From contig CM063257.1 of the NCBI GenBank assembly GCA_032158295.1, positions 13,544,832-13,608,831 on the forward strand: a stretch of 64,000 bases of DNA, written 5' to 3'. The stretch comes from Pycnopodia helianthoides. Taxonomy: Eukaryota; Echinodermata; Asteroidea; Forcipulatida; Asteriidae. Position 1 is the first letter of the stretch; the number at the start of each line of letters is the position of its first letter. The notes below the pieces were generated by a model, which was given only the letters and a program-made list of their open reading frames with translations, searched no databases and had not been told where the DNA came from. Made by a program: the position numbers and the translations under genes. Positions 53,601 to 62,004 of this stretch are shown here, piece by piece.

Positions 53601-54845
53601 GAATGATGTGATCCTAGCGGAAAACTTCAGAGTTTCCATGCTTTATAGGAATACCCAGCTTTTTCCTTTAGAGTGATGTGATCCTAGCGGAAAACTTCAG
53701 AGTTTCGATGCTTTATAGGAATACCAAGCTAGTCCCTTTAGAGTGTTCCTAGTGGAAAACTCCAGAGTTTCCATGCTTTATAGGAACACCCAGCTTTTTC
53801 CTTTAGGGTGATGTGATCCTAGCGGAAAACTTCAGAGTTTCCATGCTTTATAGGAATACCAAGCTAGTCCTTTTAGAGTGTTCCTAGCGGAAAACTTCAG
53901 AGTTTCCATGCTTTATAGGAATACCAAGCTAGTCCCTTAAGTCTTTTCATGTTTTGATGTTCCTTATAATGAACATTTCCTCTGTTTATTCTCTCTCTAG
54001 GATTACCATTACGACCCAGGGCAAATACAAGGCTATTGAGGCAATGGCAATACCCAAATTAGTGAACCTTGTCAATGACAAGTCCAGCGAGGTACGCCTG
54101 AATGCCATCAAGGCAATCACCACGCTGTCTGAAGCCCCTGAGGGGAGGAAAGCCTTACTTGAGAACGTATCTACGGTAAGATATTAAAAAAATAATTTTT
54201 TCTTATGGGATATCGCCTAACTCACAAGGCCGAACGGCCACTCAAGGTGAGGGCTACACTTAAACTGATTTGGGCTGTTGACCCAAATCAACTGACACCA
54301 GAGGCACGTTGCCACCTACTCCTGAGGCTGAAACAGGGTTACCCCCTTCACAGTCCGTAAGGATGTAGGCATGGGTATCATCCACTGGGAATGCACTACC
54401 TTCCCACCTTTTAACGAAGCAATGTCACGTAAACTTGACAGTTGCAACGGCTGGAAACGCGTTTACGCCGACCTTTGACCGTGTTTTGTTTTTTCACATT
54501 TTTCGTTAATTACATGACATTTTGATGATTTTTTTTCAAAAACCATCTAAAAGTTATTGTCTGTGATTCCACATCACTAAATTAGTTAAACAGCCATTGA
54601 ATGTTTTGCTAAAATTTGGCCGTCCATGCCAACAGCGCAGTTTGTTTATCAACAATAGAAAGGTCTATATGTATATTTATATGAAAATGGATAATGGAAG
54701 TTATTTAATCTTTCCCAAAACAATAATGTACTTTTTCCCCTTTAAATTTGTGTCTGTACAGATTGAGAAAAGGTTGCAGGATGATTCTGGAGCCGTAGTC
54801 AAGGCTGCTGACATTGCCGTCAAGGTCATCACATGGAAACCCTAA
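44584..54845 (+). CDS. RSPH14: RSPH14, radial spoke armadillo-repeat protein
   Basis: Eight exons (44584-44676, 46599-46704, 48049-48135, 49492-49703, 51264-51412, 52516-52632, 54001-54175, 54762-54845) total 1023 nt, or 340 aa plus TAA; human RSPH14 (RTDR1) is 348 aa. It is a radial-spoke component of motile cilia and sperm flagella, built from armadillo/HEAT-type helical repeats. Diagnostic blocks are PPNIDPTKAPLAYGDRALPK, LITRQRALMTLCDYLHDPEH, GRDAFLEH, VIRAKAARDVMDLS, ITTQGKYKAIEA, LSEAPEGRKALLENV and the C-terminal VKVITWKP. All joins keep frame. ATG101 lies divergently to the left. Introns are loaded with transposons, but the coding frame is intact. Confidence 0.96.
44887..44984. mobile_element. 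80-bp Mutator-like MITE with 9-bp duplication
   Basis: The element at 44896-44975 starts TAGTTGCAATAATCGTAA and ends TTACTAATTATCGCAACTA. It is flanked by ATTTTGAAC on both sides (44887-44895, 44976-44984). It is nearly all terminal repeat, with GACGGTCGGAGAC in the centre. Confidence 0.88.
45297..46191. mobile_element. 877-bp Mutator-like foldback element with 9-bp duplication
   Basis: The element at 45306-46182 has inverted arms of over 200 bp starting TAGTTGCGATAATCGTAA then CCCTCCATCCTCCCGACGGTC. It is flanked by CTTTGGACC (45297-45305, 46183-46191). A 9-bp duplication with very long TIRs fits Mutator-like elements. The core (about 45540-45960) shows no transposase frame. It lies in RSPH14 intron 1, 320 bp from the small relative. 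Confidence 0.9.
46385..46550 (+). mobile_element. SINE family 3 copy
   Basis: GGGCAAGGTAGCTCGGTCGG, then GGTTCAAATCC (46458) and TTTGTTCAACCCC. It lies 50 bp upstream of RSPH14 exon 2. Confidence 0.7.
46599..46704 (+). CDS. RSPH14: RSPH14 exon 2
   Basis: The acceptor is tttctag. Encodes NRELNDNELITRQRALMTLC and DYLHDPEHIAEALRV, the first armadillo helices, ending after one base of Gly. The donor is GTGGGT. Confidence 0.95.
46755..47138 (+). mobile_element. MITE family 1 copy, full length
   Basis: TTAAAGGAACATTACAGAAT to TATGTAATGTTCCTTTAA, TTAA on both sides. Same orientation as 72-434. Confidence 0.9.
47172..47650 (+). mobile_element. MITE family 2 fragment joined to a 5'-truncated SINE family 1
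   Basis: 47172-47392 has the left end AAAGGCAGTGGATACTTTTGG. It stops where SINE body sequence begins (CGTAAGTCCTGTGTGTTGTG). The SINE runs to a (TTA)n tail at about 47650, so it inserted into the MITE and the rest of the MITE was lost. Confidence 0.75.
48049..48135 (+). CDS. RSPH14: RSPH14 exon 3
   Basis: The acceptor gtgtgtag is followed by GVAESLKNLLTDDDG and TVRHKATEVLYIIAG. Phase 1 at both ends, donor GTAAGT. The VRxKxTEVL pattern is conserved in the family. Confidence 0.95.
48151..48508 (+). mobile_element. MITE family 4 copy
   Basis: AAAGGCCCTGGATGTACACT to GTGTACAATACCTTTAAAG, with a TTTTTATCACGCGTGATAAA palindrome. It starts 16 bases past RSPH14 exon 3. Confidence 0.85.
48540..48712 (-). 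mobile_element. SINE family 2 copy
   Basis: Minus strand: AAGCTCGGTGATGTAGTGGT, a mutated B box GGATTTGAATTCC, then a body with a CCTGTGGATTTTG-like stretch. Confidence 0.65.
48730..49460 (+). mobile_element. TTAAAGG-group MITE interrupted by SINE family 1
   Basis: MITE sequence (GCATGCGTGAATCGTTTCTC to CTCAACAAG) stops at about 48897 and resumes at 49337 (TAGACACTGTA ... CAATCTATGACTCTA). The uninterrupted order is seen at 61081-61360. The intervening SINE (48906-49336) is the most complete copy in the window, with tRNA head, body, GCGCTATATAAGATGCCAC and an (ATT)n tail. Confidence 0.88.
49492..49703 (+). CDS. RSPH14: RSPH14 exon 4
   Basis: The largest exon. It reads HNIGRDAFLEHTIIIPLSRL, then FNDDLDIVRRNAHMAIEML, CRFTPGAEGVVEASLIPTL and VDKLKVELDEIK, ending in phase 0 at GTTCGT. 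GRDAFLEH matches the vertebrate GRYAFLEH block. Confidence 0.95.
49752..50055. mobile_element. 304-bp TIR element
   Basis: CAGCAGCTCGACCCTTCC ... GGCAAAACAGCC is mirrored by GGCTGTTTTGCC ... GGAAGGGCCGAGCTGCTG. It starts 49 bases past RSPH14 exon 4. Confidence 0.7.
50107..50403 (+). mobile_element. LINE 3' end with ORF2 C-terminus
   Basis: 50122-50220 encodes VWNGLPHSIRAVQTT then DGFKTALKTHLFNEHFT and stop, a typical CR1/L2-type ORF2 ending. The 3' UTR ends GCGCTGTAGAAGATGTCATT and (ATT)n, closely like the SINE family 1 tail. 5'-truncated, in RSPH14 intron 4. Confidence 0.8.
50440..50612 (-). mobile_element. SINE family 2 copy
   Basis: Minus strand: CTCGGTGGTCTAGTTGGTAA, GGTCATGGGTTTGAATCCC, then a body with TCCCTGTGGATTTTTTGCAC. 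Confidence 0.75.
50811..50935 (+). mobile_element. Diverged SINE family 1 head
   Basis: TGTCGTGGTCGAGTGCTCTA, then GGTTCGAATCTCGGTCCCGG and GTGTCCTTGAGCAAGACGCC. Only the tRNA-like head and first body bases remain. Confidence 0.65.
51052..51199. mobile_element. MITE family 7 copy with TATA duplication
   Basis: ACAGGCATGCAACTTTTCC to AGTTGCATGCCTG, flanked by TATA on both sides. It ends 64 bases before RSPH14 exon 5. Confidence 0.85.
51264..51412 (+). CDS. RSPH14: RSPH14 exon 5
   Basis: The acceptor catgtctag is followed by GYILDTLHFCLVLEQIQALI, AGAMEVFTDLLNHDSP and VIRAKAARDVMDL. It ends after two bases of a Ser codon at donor GTGAGT. This is the most diverged part of the protein relative to vertebrates, but ILDTL and RxKAAR are kept. 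Confidence 0.93.
51527..52425 (+). mobile_element. SINE family 1 copy broken by later insertions
   Basis: The head (GTGTCGTGGCTGAGCGGTTA to CAAGCTCTGG) stops at 51567, where family 5 palindromic sequence enters (to about 51943). The B-box region GCAGAGTGTGGGTT reappears at 52006. Unrelated sequence follows, then the body CTTTCGGATGGGACTTAAAGC at about 52294. Order and orientation fit one old SINE with at least two inserts. Confidence 0.7.
52516..52632 (+). CDS. RSPH14: RSPH14 exon 6
   Basis: The acceptor tttctag is followed by SIPLDGKNKACEVNTLPPL and VTLLGDSNPEVRAKAAGAIM, ending in two bases of Ala. The donor GTAAGT at 52633 is repeated twice downstream within a tandem duplication. Confidence 0.95.
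52625..53195 (+). repeat. Tandem copies that include the exon 6 splice donor
   Basis: ATGGCGTAAGTTCATC occurs at 52628, 52827 and 53012. Each is followed by TGCGTCTTTGCAACAAGGGC and an AGCTGTTAGGCAGATG-type segment. Units 2 and 3 are essentially identical (185-bp period), and unit 1 is more diverged (199 bp). Confidence 0.9.
53341..53940 (+). repeat. Nine-unit tandem repeat of 60-70 bp
   Basis: Each unit holds CCTAGCGGAAAACTTCAGAG and CATGCTTTATAGGAA. Two endings mix: TACCAAGCTAGTCC and CACCCAGCTTTTTCC. It fills RSPH14 intron 6 up to 60 bases before exon 7. Confidence 0.92.
54001..54175 (+). CDS. RSPH14: RSPH14 exon 7
   Basis: The acceptor ctctctctag is followed by ITITTQGKYKAIEAMAIPKL, VNLVNDKSSEVRLNAIKAI and TTLSEAPEGRKALLENVST. 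RLNAxKAxTxLxEAPEGRKAL is the strongest family block. The donor is GTAAGA, phase 0. Confidence 0.96.
54190..54425 (-). mobile_element. SINE family 5 fragment
   Basis: Matches the body of the fuller copy at 59493-59810 (CAAGGTGAGGGCTACACTTA, GTTGACCCAAATCAACTG, GCACGTTGCCACCTACTC). It lacks the tRNA head. Confidence 0.75.
54762..54845 (+). CDS. RSPH14: RSPH14 exon 8 (C-terminus)
   Basis: The acceptor tctgtacag is followed by IEKRLQDDSGAVVKAADIA and VKVITWKP, then TAA. The family ends in a similar AxxIxVIxxKP motif. No clean AATAAA lies before the MITE that starts at 54954. CATAAA at about 54947 or AATAAA at 55027-55032 inside the MITE are candidates for the poly(A) signal. Confidence 0.95.
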   Translation: MEKRLQDDSGAVVKAADIAVKVITWKP

Positions 54846-54953
54846 AAGAGACAAACTCCTTTCAGCTAAGATATTTAATGAATGTTATTTTTGTACTTAC
54901 CTTTTTTGGTATGTGTGTATAATATGTGACCATTACGTGAATCACCCATAAAA

Positions 54954-55323
54954 TTAAAGGCACAGTACACATTTGGTAATTGAAGCCTACTGATTGTGTT
55001 AATCCCATATAAATGTAGGTACATACAATAAAACTAACCTGTGAAAATTTCACTTCAAAAGGTGGTCGCGTTTTTGAGATATCACCGAAAAACCGGAGCG
55101 AATATTTCCACGCAGGAAGAATATTCCCCATAGGAATACACAGTCTGTTCTCAGATTCAAATTTGGGGGAAGAAAAAGTGATATATTTTCCATAACTGTA
55201 GTACTTCAAAGTTAAAAGTTTCTCAAAATTTATTATACTACCCAAGGCTGCTGTAATTCTTACCAAGTAAGTTTTTATTGCCATTAATTTTGGAGTCTTA
55301 CCAAACATGTACTGTGCCTTTAA
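54954..55323. mobile_element. MITE family 8, complete copy
   Basis: TTAAAGGCACAGTACACATTTG to CAAACATGTACTGTGCCTTTAA, 370 bp. It lies 110 bases after the RSPH14 stop, so it may supply 3' UTR or poly(A) sequence. Confidence 0.88.
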
Positions 55324-55326
55324 GCA

Positions 55327-55357
55327 GACCCGAGTTTGTCTATGACAAACTCGGGTC
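55327..55357. repeat. Perfect 14-bp stem hairpin
   Basis: GACCCGAGTTTGTC, TAT, GACAAACTCGGGTC. It directly follows the MITE at 54954-55323. Confidence 0.9.
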
Positions 55358-55751
55358 AGTACTCATCGGTTTGAGAATGAGCAGTTTTTAACACAATCTA
55401 ACTTTTTATCTGATCAAAAGTTGATGAGGCGCAAACATGTGGTTTAGGGCGTCACTGCCTGTGAGTTTACTGACAAAAATATCGAAAAAATTTCACAGGC
55501 TCTGTTTATAATGTGACGTTTTGGGAAACAGTGTTAAGTGTTATCATAAAAGCACTTTTGAATCTTAAAAATCAACCAAATATATCTTGAGCAATAGAAT
55601 AAGAAACAGTCGGAATTTCTCTCTGCTCTTCAGCATTTCTGTCATTTGACACCAGTAAGTTGGCATGTGGGTCAGGATCACTGGCCTTGGGGAAGTGGGT
55701 TCCAGGGTGAATGTTTGATATTAAAACTACTTTACTGATAACAGCTGATAA

Positions 55752-56040
55752 TTAACTCGTTGACTGCCTGTCATAGATTCGTAGGGCGTTCCCATTTGCC
55801 AAGTGCAGTGCGCATGCGTGCATACCAAATAGCTACTATACAACAAAAAATTGAAATACACATTCTAAGGATGCCATGTCCTCACCACTGCCAGAAGCGA
55901 ATTTGTTGCGTGCTCAGTGATGCCAGTGTATTTAAATAACAATACAAAGCCCTTTCATTCCCTACGAGTATACTCGTAGTGGCAGAAGCGGTTACACCTG
56001 TTACTACAAATATACTCAAAGGCGGCAGTCAACGTGTTAA
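55752..56040. mobile_element. MITE family 6 copy
   Basis: TTAACTCGTTGACTGCC to GGCGGCAGTCAACGTGTTAA, with palindrome TACGAGTATACTCGTA. Confidence 0.85.
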
Positions 56041-57173
56041 GAGTCACAATGAAACTGGGGAGTAGAATTAAGAGACTTTGGCTAATGGGAAATTCACGTA
56101 ATGCCCTTTAAAGCACTTTTAAATTCGGCAAAAATCGGACCATGCAACTTCAATGTTTTGGGGTTCTGGGAATAATTTTCTTCCAGGTATTTATAAACTA
56201 TGAAATTATCAAAATATTAGAAACAATCAGGTTGTAATAAAAGATCTGAACTAAGATGTACATAGTCCTTTATCATTTCAAAAATAATGCGAGTAATTTA
56301 AATAATATGTTGTTCATAACTCAAATGAATGAGCTGTTCTGAACAATCTCCAATACTGCTTCAAATCTAGTCAGTCTATAAGTTTGTACAATTAAGAGTA
56401 ATTTGTAATATCACAAAATCCATTTGAGAATGTATTCTGGTCACAGCACCTATATAAAATGATACATTTAAGAATACATCTTTCTAAACTAATTTCAAAC
56501 CTTAAGGTAACGCTAAGTTTATTTATGGACATGTTATTTATTTCACTGTTTTCTCCAAAGTGCAATGCCCTGGGGCGTCAAAGTCCTTTTTATCCTAGAC
56601 TGACCATTCCACATATCTTAGAGGGGGACCAGGTCACAGAGTTGTGTCCCTTTTTTTTAAGGGGGCTGAAAATTATTTTCACTTGTATACTTTGTGCACA
56701 AAATTTGACGGACTACCCCCTCCCCCCGCCAATCAAACTTTTGGGCTTACTGGGGGAGCCAGTAACTAGTGGAACCTTCCTGATTTGTATAATTCTTGCG
56801 GTTACTTCCACACTTAGACAAGAACAACACAAACTGTTATAACAATACAAAATTCAAACCTAACGAGCCGATGGAGGACTTTGGGACGCTAGGTGGCAGC
56901 AATCTACATACAGGGTCATTTTCCAGTGTACGTAATGCTGAGCATGACACAGAGAGCATAGGGGTGCACCACACTAATTAGAAAGAAACTCATTCTTGGA
57001 GCCTCATTAAATGTAAACCCTCAACTGGACTTGGGTAGCCCCGTTTCACTATATAGTGCAGCTTTCGATCGATTAGTTCTCGTTCTCAATCAATCGATGG
57101 GCTTCCACTCAACCCATCTTGCAATTATTTGTTTGTTTAAATGATCTTCACAACAAGGGAGCTTGGCAAAGCT
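56041..57173. other. Intergenic, nothing conserved recognised
   Basis: Open frames up to 127 codons occur, but they show no known motif. A one-sided fragment of the GCTAGGTGGCAGCA element lies at 56882. Confidence 0.4.
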
Positions 57174-57552
57174 CTTAAAGGCACTGGACACTATTGGTAA
57201 TTACTCAAAATAATTGTTAGCAAAAAAATTTACTTGGTAACGAGCAATGGAGAGCTGTTGATAGTATAAAACATCGTGAGAAACGGCTCCCTCTGATATA
57301 ACATAGTTTTTGAGAAAGAAGTAATTTATTTGAATTGATTTTGAGACCTCACGCGTGAGGTCGCCAAATTAAGCATCTGAAAGCACACAACTTCGTGTGA
57401 CAAGGAGGTTTTTTCTTCCATTATTATCTCGCAACTTCGACGACCAATTGAGTTCCAATTTTCACAGGTGTGTTATTTTGTGCATATGTTGAGATACACC
57501 AAGTGAGAAGACTGGTCTTTGACAATTACCAAAGGTGTCCATTGTCTTTAAA
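57174..57552. mobile_element. MITE family 2, complete copy
   Basis: TTAAAGGCACTGGACACTATTG to CAAAGGTGTCCATTGTCTTTAA. It contains GACCTCACGCGTGAGGTC, a perfect palindrome. Confidence 0.88.
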
Positions 57553-57710
57553 AAGGGGATTAGGCCAAGCTGGCAACAGCCAATCTCTCTCAAACAAAAT
57601 ATTGGTTTAACGTCGATGAAAATAAATGGCAGAAATCAATCATTTGTGAATCAGTAACTATAGTCGAAGACTAATAAATTTTACTAGTCATTGTGAAATC
57701 AGTGGTTAGC

Positions 57711-58577
57711 TTGGCAAGATTTGAACCCACAACCTTGCAAGTGCAAGTCCTTCAGTTTAACCACTTCACCACGGTTACAATAAAACCAGTCGTTTGTAGA
57801 ACCACTTGTGGACTTGGCCGGATTCGAACCCATAACCTTGCAAATGCAAGTCCTTCAGTTTAACCACTTCACCATGGTTACAATAAAACCAGTCGTTTGT
57901 AGAACCACTTGTAGAACTTGGCCGGATTCGAACCCATAACCTTGCAATGCAAGTCCTTCAGTTTAACCACTTCACCATGGTTACAATAAAACCAGTCGTT
58001 TGTAGAACCACTTGTAGAACTTGGCCGGATTCGAACCCATAACCTTGCAAGTGCAAGTCCTTCAGTTTAACCACTTCACCATGGTTACAATAAAACCAGT
58101 CGTTTGTAGAACCACTTGTAGAACTTGGCCGGATTCGAACCCATAACCTTGCAAGTGCAAGTCCTTCAGTTTAACCACTTCACCATGGTTACAATAAAAC
58201 CAGTCGTTTGTAGAACCACTTGTAGAACTTGGCCGGATTCGAACCCATAACCTTGCAATGCAAGTCCTTCAGTTTAACCACTTCACCATGGTTACAATAA
58301 AACCAGTGTTTGTAGAACCACTTGTAGAACTTGGCCGGATTCGAACCCATAACCTTGCAAGTGCAAGTCCTTCAGTTTAACCCATTCACCACGGTTACAA
58401 TAAAACCAGTCGTTTGTAGAACCACTTGTAGAACTTGGCCGGATTCGAACCCATAACCTTGCAAATGCAAGTCCTTCAGTTTAACCACTTCACCACGGTT
58501 ACAATAAAACCAGTCGTTTGTAGAACCACTTGTAGAACTTGGCCGGATTCGAACCCATAACCTTGTAGTCGCAAGTC
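57711..58577 (-). repeat. 104-bp tandem array of tRNA-like units
   Basis: Eight full units and a partial ninth. On the minus strand each reads GGTGAAGTGGTTAAACTGAA (A-box-like), then GGACTTGCACTTGCAAGGTT and the B box GGGTTCGAATCCGG, followed by a 35-bp spacer. Eight units keep GGTTCGAATCC; the first is mutated. Variation is mostly GTG/ATG/TG in the middle arm and one or two substitutions. Confidence 0.9.
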
Positions 58578-58582
58578 CTGCA

Positions 58583-58821
58583 AGACTAGTGCACTGCCAA
58601 AACTGGGGTGTTAAAATTGACACTGTGGGTGTTGTGACATATAGATGCCCAAGAGAGAATCAAAATTAGGGTGTTAAAATAACACCAATGTTATTGTGTA
58701 AGCAGAAATTAGTGTTATTTTAACACCTATGATGTAAATTTAGATTCTTGTTGCGGTATCTATAATATGTTACAACACCCATGGTGTCAATTTTAACACC
58801 CCAGTTTTTTGCACTGGTGAG
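58583..58821. mobile_element. MITE with CAGTGCAAAA...-type ends
   Basis: GCACTGCCAAAACTGGGGTG then TTAAAATTGACAC is mirrored by GTGTCAATTTTAACACCCC then AGTTTTTTGCACTG. Inner TAAAATAACACC and GGTGTTAAAATA repeats add to the foldback. It abuts the tRNA-like array. Confidence 0.8.
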
Positions 58822-59492
58822 TCGCCATCTTGGGTACAATATTGTTGTAGAATAAAGCCTTTTGTTAACAGGGAAGAGATTGGTGCCTAAATCTACTTTT
58901 ATAAAATACTTATATCATTTTTATCTTCAATTTGTGCTGTTAGTTTGTACATAACAACATTGAGTCCTTTTCTTTGTATATAAGACACCTGTAATTGCTT
59001 GAGATTGGATCACCTTCTTTTAAAACTGTATAAACAAAATATTGAGATTTTATGTAAAAAGATAATGGAGAGCCGTGGTGGTGTTAAATTAAATGGAAAA
59101 TGGCACAATGAGAGTTTATTATGTGCACTCGGTACTTTCTGGAGTCCTGTGGAAAAAATGAAGAAGAAAAAAACACAGTGCCTTACACACATCAGAGTAG
59201 TATTTAATTATTTTTACAAAACGGCTCCAGGATGCTCTGGAAATATTTAGCTTTTACATTTTTCCAATACATGGAGTCCCCAAGAAATATACAAAAATAT
59301 TATGAGTCCCTTACCTCACGCTAAAACAGGGTAAAAATGTATTTTCCTCGAAATACTCCTAGCCCAAAATCTGAAAACGCGAGGTCAAACAAGTGTAAAA
59401 TGGATATTAACCGGTATCTACAATGTCTATTTGGCCATAAAAAGGTAATAAGTAAAATATTGAGAGCATATCCTTGAGCCGCTCTTTAAATG
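58822..59492. other. Intergenic, nothing recognised
   Basis: AT-rich unique DNA without conserved frame or repeat family. Confidence 0.4.
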
Positions 59493-59810
59493 AGATATCA
59501 CCCATCTCACAAGGCTAGACGGTCACTTCAAGGTGAGGGCTGATTTGGGTTGTTGACCCAAATCAACTGTCACCAGGGGCACGTTGCCACCTACTCATGG
59601 GGCTGAAACAGGGTTACCCCTTCACGGTCCGCATGGGTACCATCCACTATAGGAGCCTGGCTGGTAGAGCAGAATGCACTACCTTCCCAACTTTTTTTAC
59701 GAAGCAATTTTGGTTAAGTGCCTTGCTCAAGGGCACAAGGGTCACGACCGGGATTCGAACTGGGTTCCATCGAACTAGACCACTCGGCCATGACACGCCA
59801 CAGTTAACCA
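59493..59810 (-). mobile_element. SINE family 5 (tRNA-Leu-like head)
   Basis: Minus strand: GTGTCATGGCCGAGTGGTCT, B box GTTCGAATCCCGGTCGTGAC, CCTTGAGCAAGGCACTTAACC, then a body with CAGTTGATTTGGGTCAAC. The head is related to SINE family 1 and the body is different. Confidence 0.8.
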
Positions 59811-60916
59811 AATAACATTCTATACCCCTAATGCAAATTTATCTAATGAATAGTTAAGATTTTATTTTATTAACAACAAATAACAAATTGTAAATTTTTT
59901 TAAATGGTGACACTCCATTTGTGACTTTTTGTCTTGACCCAAGTATAAGCAATATAAGCAATATTTTGGGAAATATTGATATTTTGTGTTTTAAAAATCT
60001 GATATTCCTTTTTGCTGAAAAATTCAGAAGAAATGGCATGGGTGAGGATGCCTACTTCATTTTAAAGTATAAAACCGAACTTGGAAATTAGGCAAAAAAA
60101 ATTATCAAATTTTGGTCAATTATTGAGGTTCAATTTTATGCTTTAAATCTGGGGCAGATCCCGGATTTCTGAAAGGGGGGGGGGGGCGTGAAATGTACCA
60201 AGCAGCAATTGATGAAGGCAAGTTATGGAGCCTGAGAGCGTGTGCACGAAGCCCTAACGGCATGGGGTTCGGGGCCCGCCTAAGGGCCACGAAAAATGTT
60301 GGATTCTAGATGCTCTGTGGTGATATCTCAGGCAATATCTGACCACTTTAAAAATTATATTTAGCAAAATTATAAGCATAATTTTTGAGTTGGGAGTCTT
60401 TGAATCAGTCATCCTGAGTTATAAAATCAAACTGCAGGCTTCTATATTTATTCGGGGACGAAAAAAGTGTTGGGGGAGGCGAACGTTAACCAAAAAGGGG
60501 TCTCTGTCAATTAGTTTTTATATACTTAAGAGGATATGATTAAAATGTAGCACAATATATGTTCAATCCCTGCTAAATAAATAATACAGTCCAACAATAA
60601 TATTGCGCTGTCGCTGAAAGCAGATCCTGGCAGAGAGGTTCAGAACTTGAGAAGAACAGTTTGTTCGGTCGAAGGGACGAGGGTATAGTTTCACCAATAC
60701 CCTTGAATGACCAATCAAAATGAAGCTTACACGAGGCAAGAGTTGACCACAGCTCAACCCCTGCGAATTATTCGTTGCGAATTTGTGACGTCAACATTCG
60801 CTTCGCATTCGCATTCGCAGGAAGTATGAACCGGGCTTGAGAAAAGTGCGGGTAGTAGGCGTTTAATGAATTATCTGCATGCAACCCACGTACAGTAGAA
60901 TGCGTACTAGATACGT
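59811..60916. other. Intergenic, nothing recognised
   Basis: Contains a G-run (60175-60187) and short frames only. Confidence 0.4.
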
Positions 60917-61380
60917 TTTAAAGGAAGGGTCACAGATTGGTAAAATATTCAACAAATAAATGACCATGAAAACTCACTAGGTGAGCACAACATGCAGCGG
61001 TTGATAGTACACACTAGCCTATTTTGGAGAAAGGATTCACTTCGAAGTAATACGGTTCGGATAGTTTTCACCCCAAAACATTTGAATCTGAGAAGCGATT
61101 CATGCATGAACCGTTCCTCAGATTTTGAGGGTTGGTGTCCGTTCGCGAATGCTGCGGCCAGAGATGCGGTTGGTACCCAGTGTCATGCTAAACTAGGACG
61201 TATTCGACGTTCTTTTGAAATTACCGTGACAGTTTTTGGCTGTTTTCTCAGCAAATAGACACTGCATTCCGCTGAAACTTTCACATGTGACTTTTGCACG
61301 TATCTTGCTTGAGAATTTTTGCCTATAAATTAACATGACGGTGACAACAACCAATCGATGACTTATATTCCCTTTGATGA
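60917..61380. mobile_element. TTAAAGG-group MITE, complete
   Basis: TTTTAAAGGAAGGGTCACAG to CAATCGATGACTTATATTCCC. It shares GAGGGTTGGTGTCCG and AACTTTCACATGTGACTTTT with 34090-34545 and 48730-49460, and gives the uninterrupted reference for the SINE-split copy. Confidence 0.8.
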
Positions 61381-61803
61381 AGAAAAGCCAAGTTGCGGCT
61401 GTAAATTTGCTGATAATAATTTGCTTCAACTTCCATGAAGTAGACCCAGGGATATTTGAAACCGTCTCAGAACGGAAGGATTTTAATATAATACTACTGA
61501 TAATTATAATAATAGGCCTACTAATAATACAAAAAAACACAGCATCTTGTAGTGCATACTTAATCTGTTAAACAAGGCCCAGGTCAATTACAAACAAATA
61601 ATTCTCAGTGTTCAAAGGCCAATCTGAATAAAACCATTTTAAGAGTTTGTATGAAGTGGGAAATGTCGTGTGTTTCTGAGATATTTATTATGCAAAGAGT
61701 GCCGGGGGGGGGGGCAATGCTAGAAAAGGCCCTATCACCATAAGTGGCATCTAGTCGAGTCCGGGGGAACAAACAGCATGCTGCCCGGTGACCTCTTCAG
61801 ACC

Positions 61804-62004
61804 TGGGGCCCAATTTCATAGAGCTGCTTAAGCAGAAAGTATTACTATTGCTTAACTATTTCTGCTAAGCAGAAATCAGCAGAGTACCAGTCACAAATTG
61901 TACATGTGACATGGTAGTCTGGCCGGTAACCTTATTTTGGTAAGCATAATTTGTGTTTGCTTAGCTACTTTTTGTGCTTAAGCAGCTCAAAGAAATTGGG
62001 CCCT
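61804..62004. mobile_element. MITE family 5 copy
   Basis: GGGGCCCAATTTCATAGAGC to AAAGAAATTGGGCCC, nearly complete and self-complementary. Confidence 0.85.

Noticed and set aside
54862..55308. 148-codon open frame on the minus strand
   Set aside because: It lies almost wholly in a family 8 MITE that recurs without the frame and has no recognised motif.
56459..56842. 127-codon open frame
   Set aside because: Hydrophobic low-complexity translation without a motif, flanked by non-coding DNA. Kept out for lack of support.
57711..58577. CRISPR-like array
   Set aside because: The whole 104-bp unit is repeated, with no variable spacers, in an animal genome with introns.
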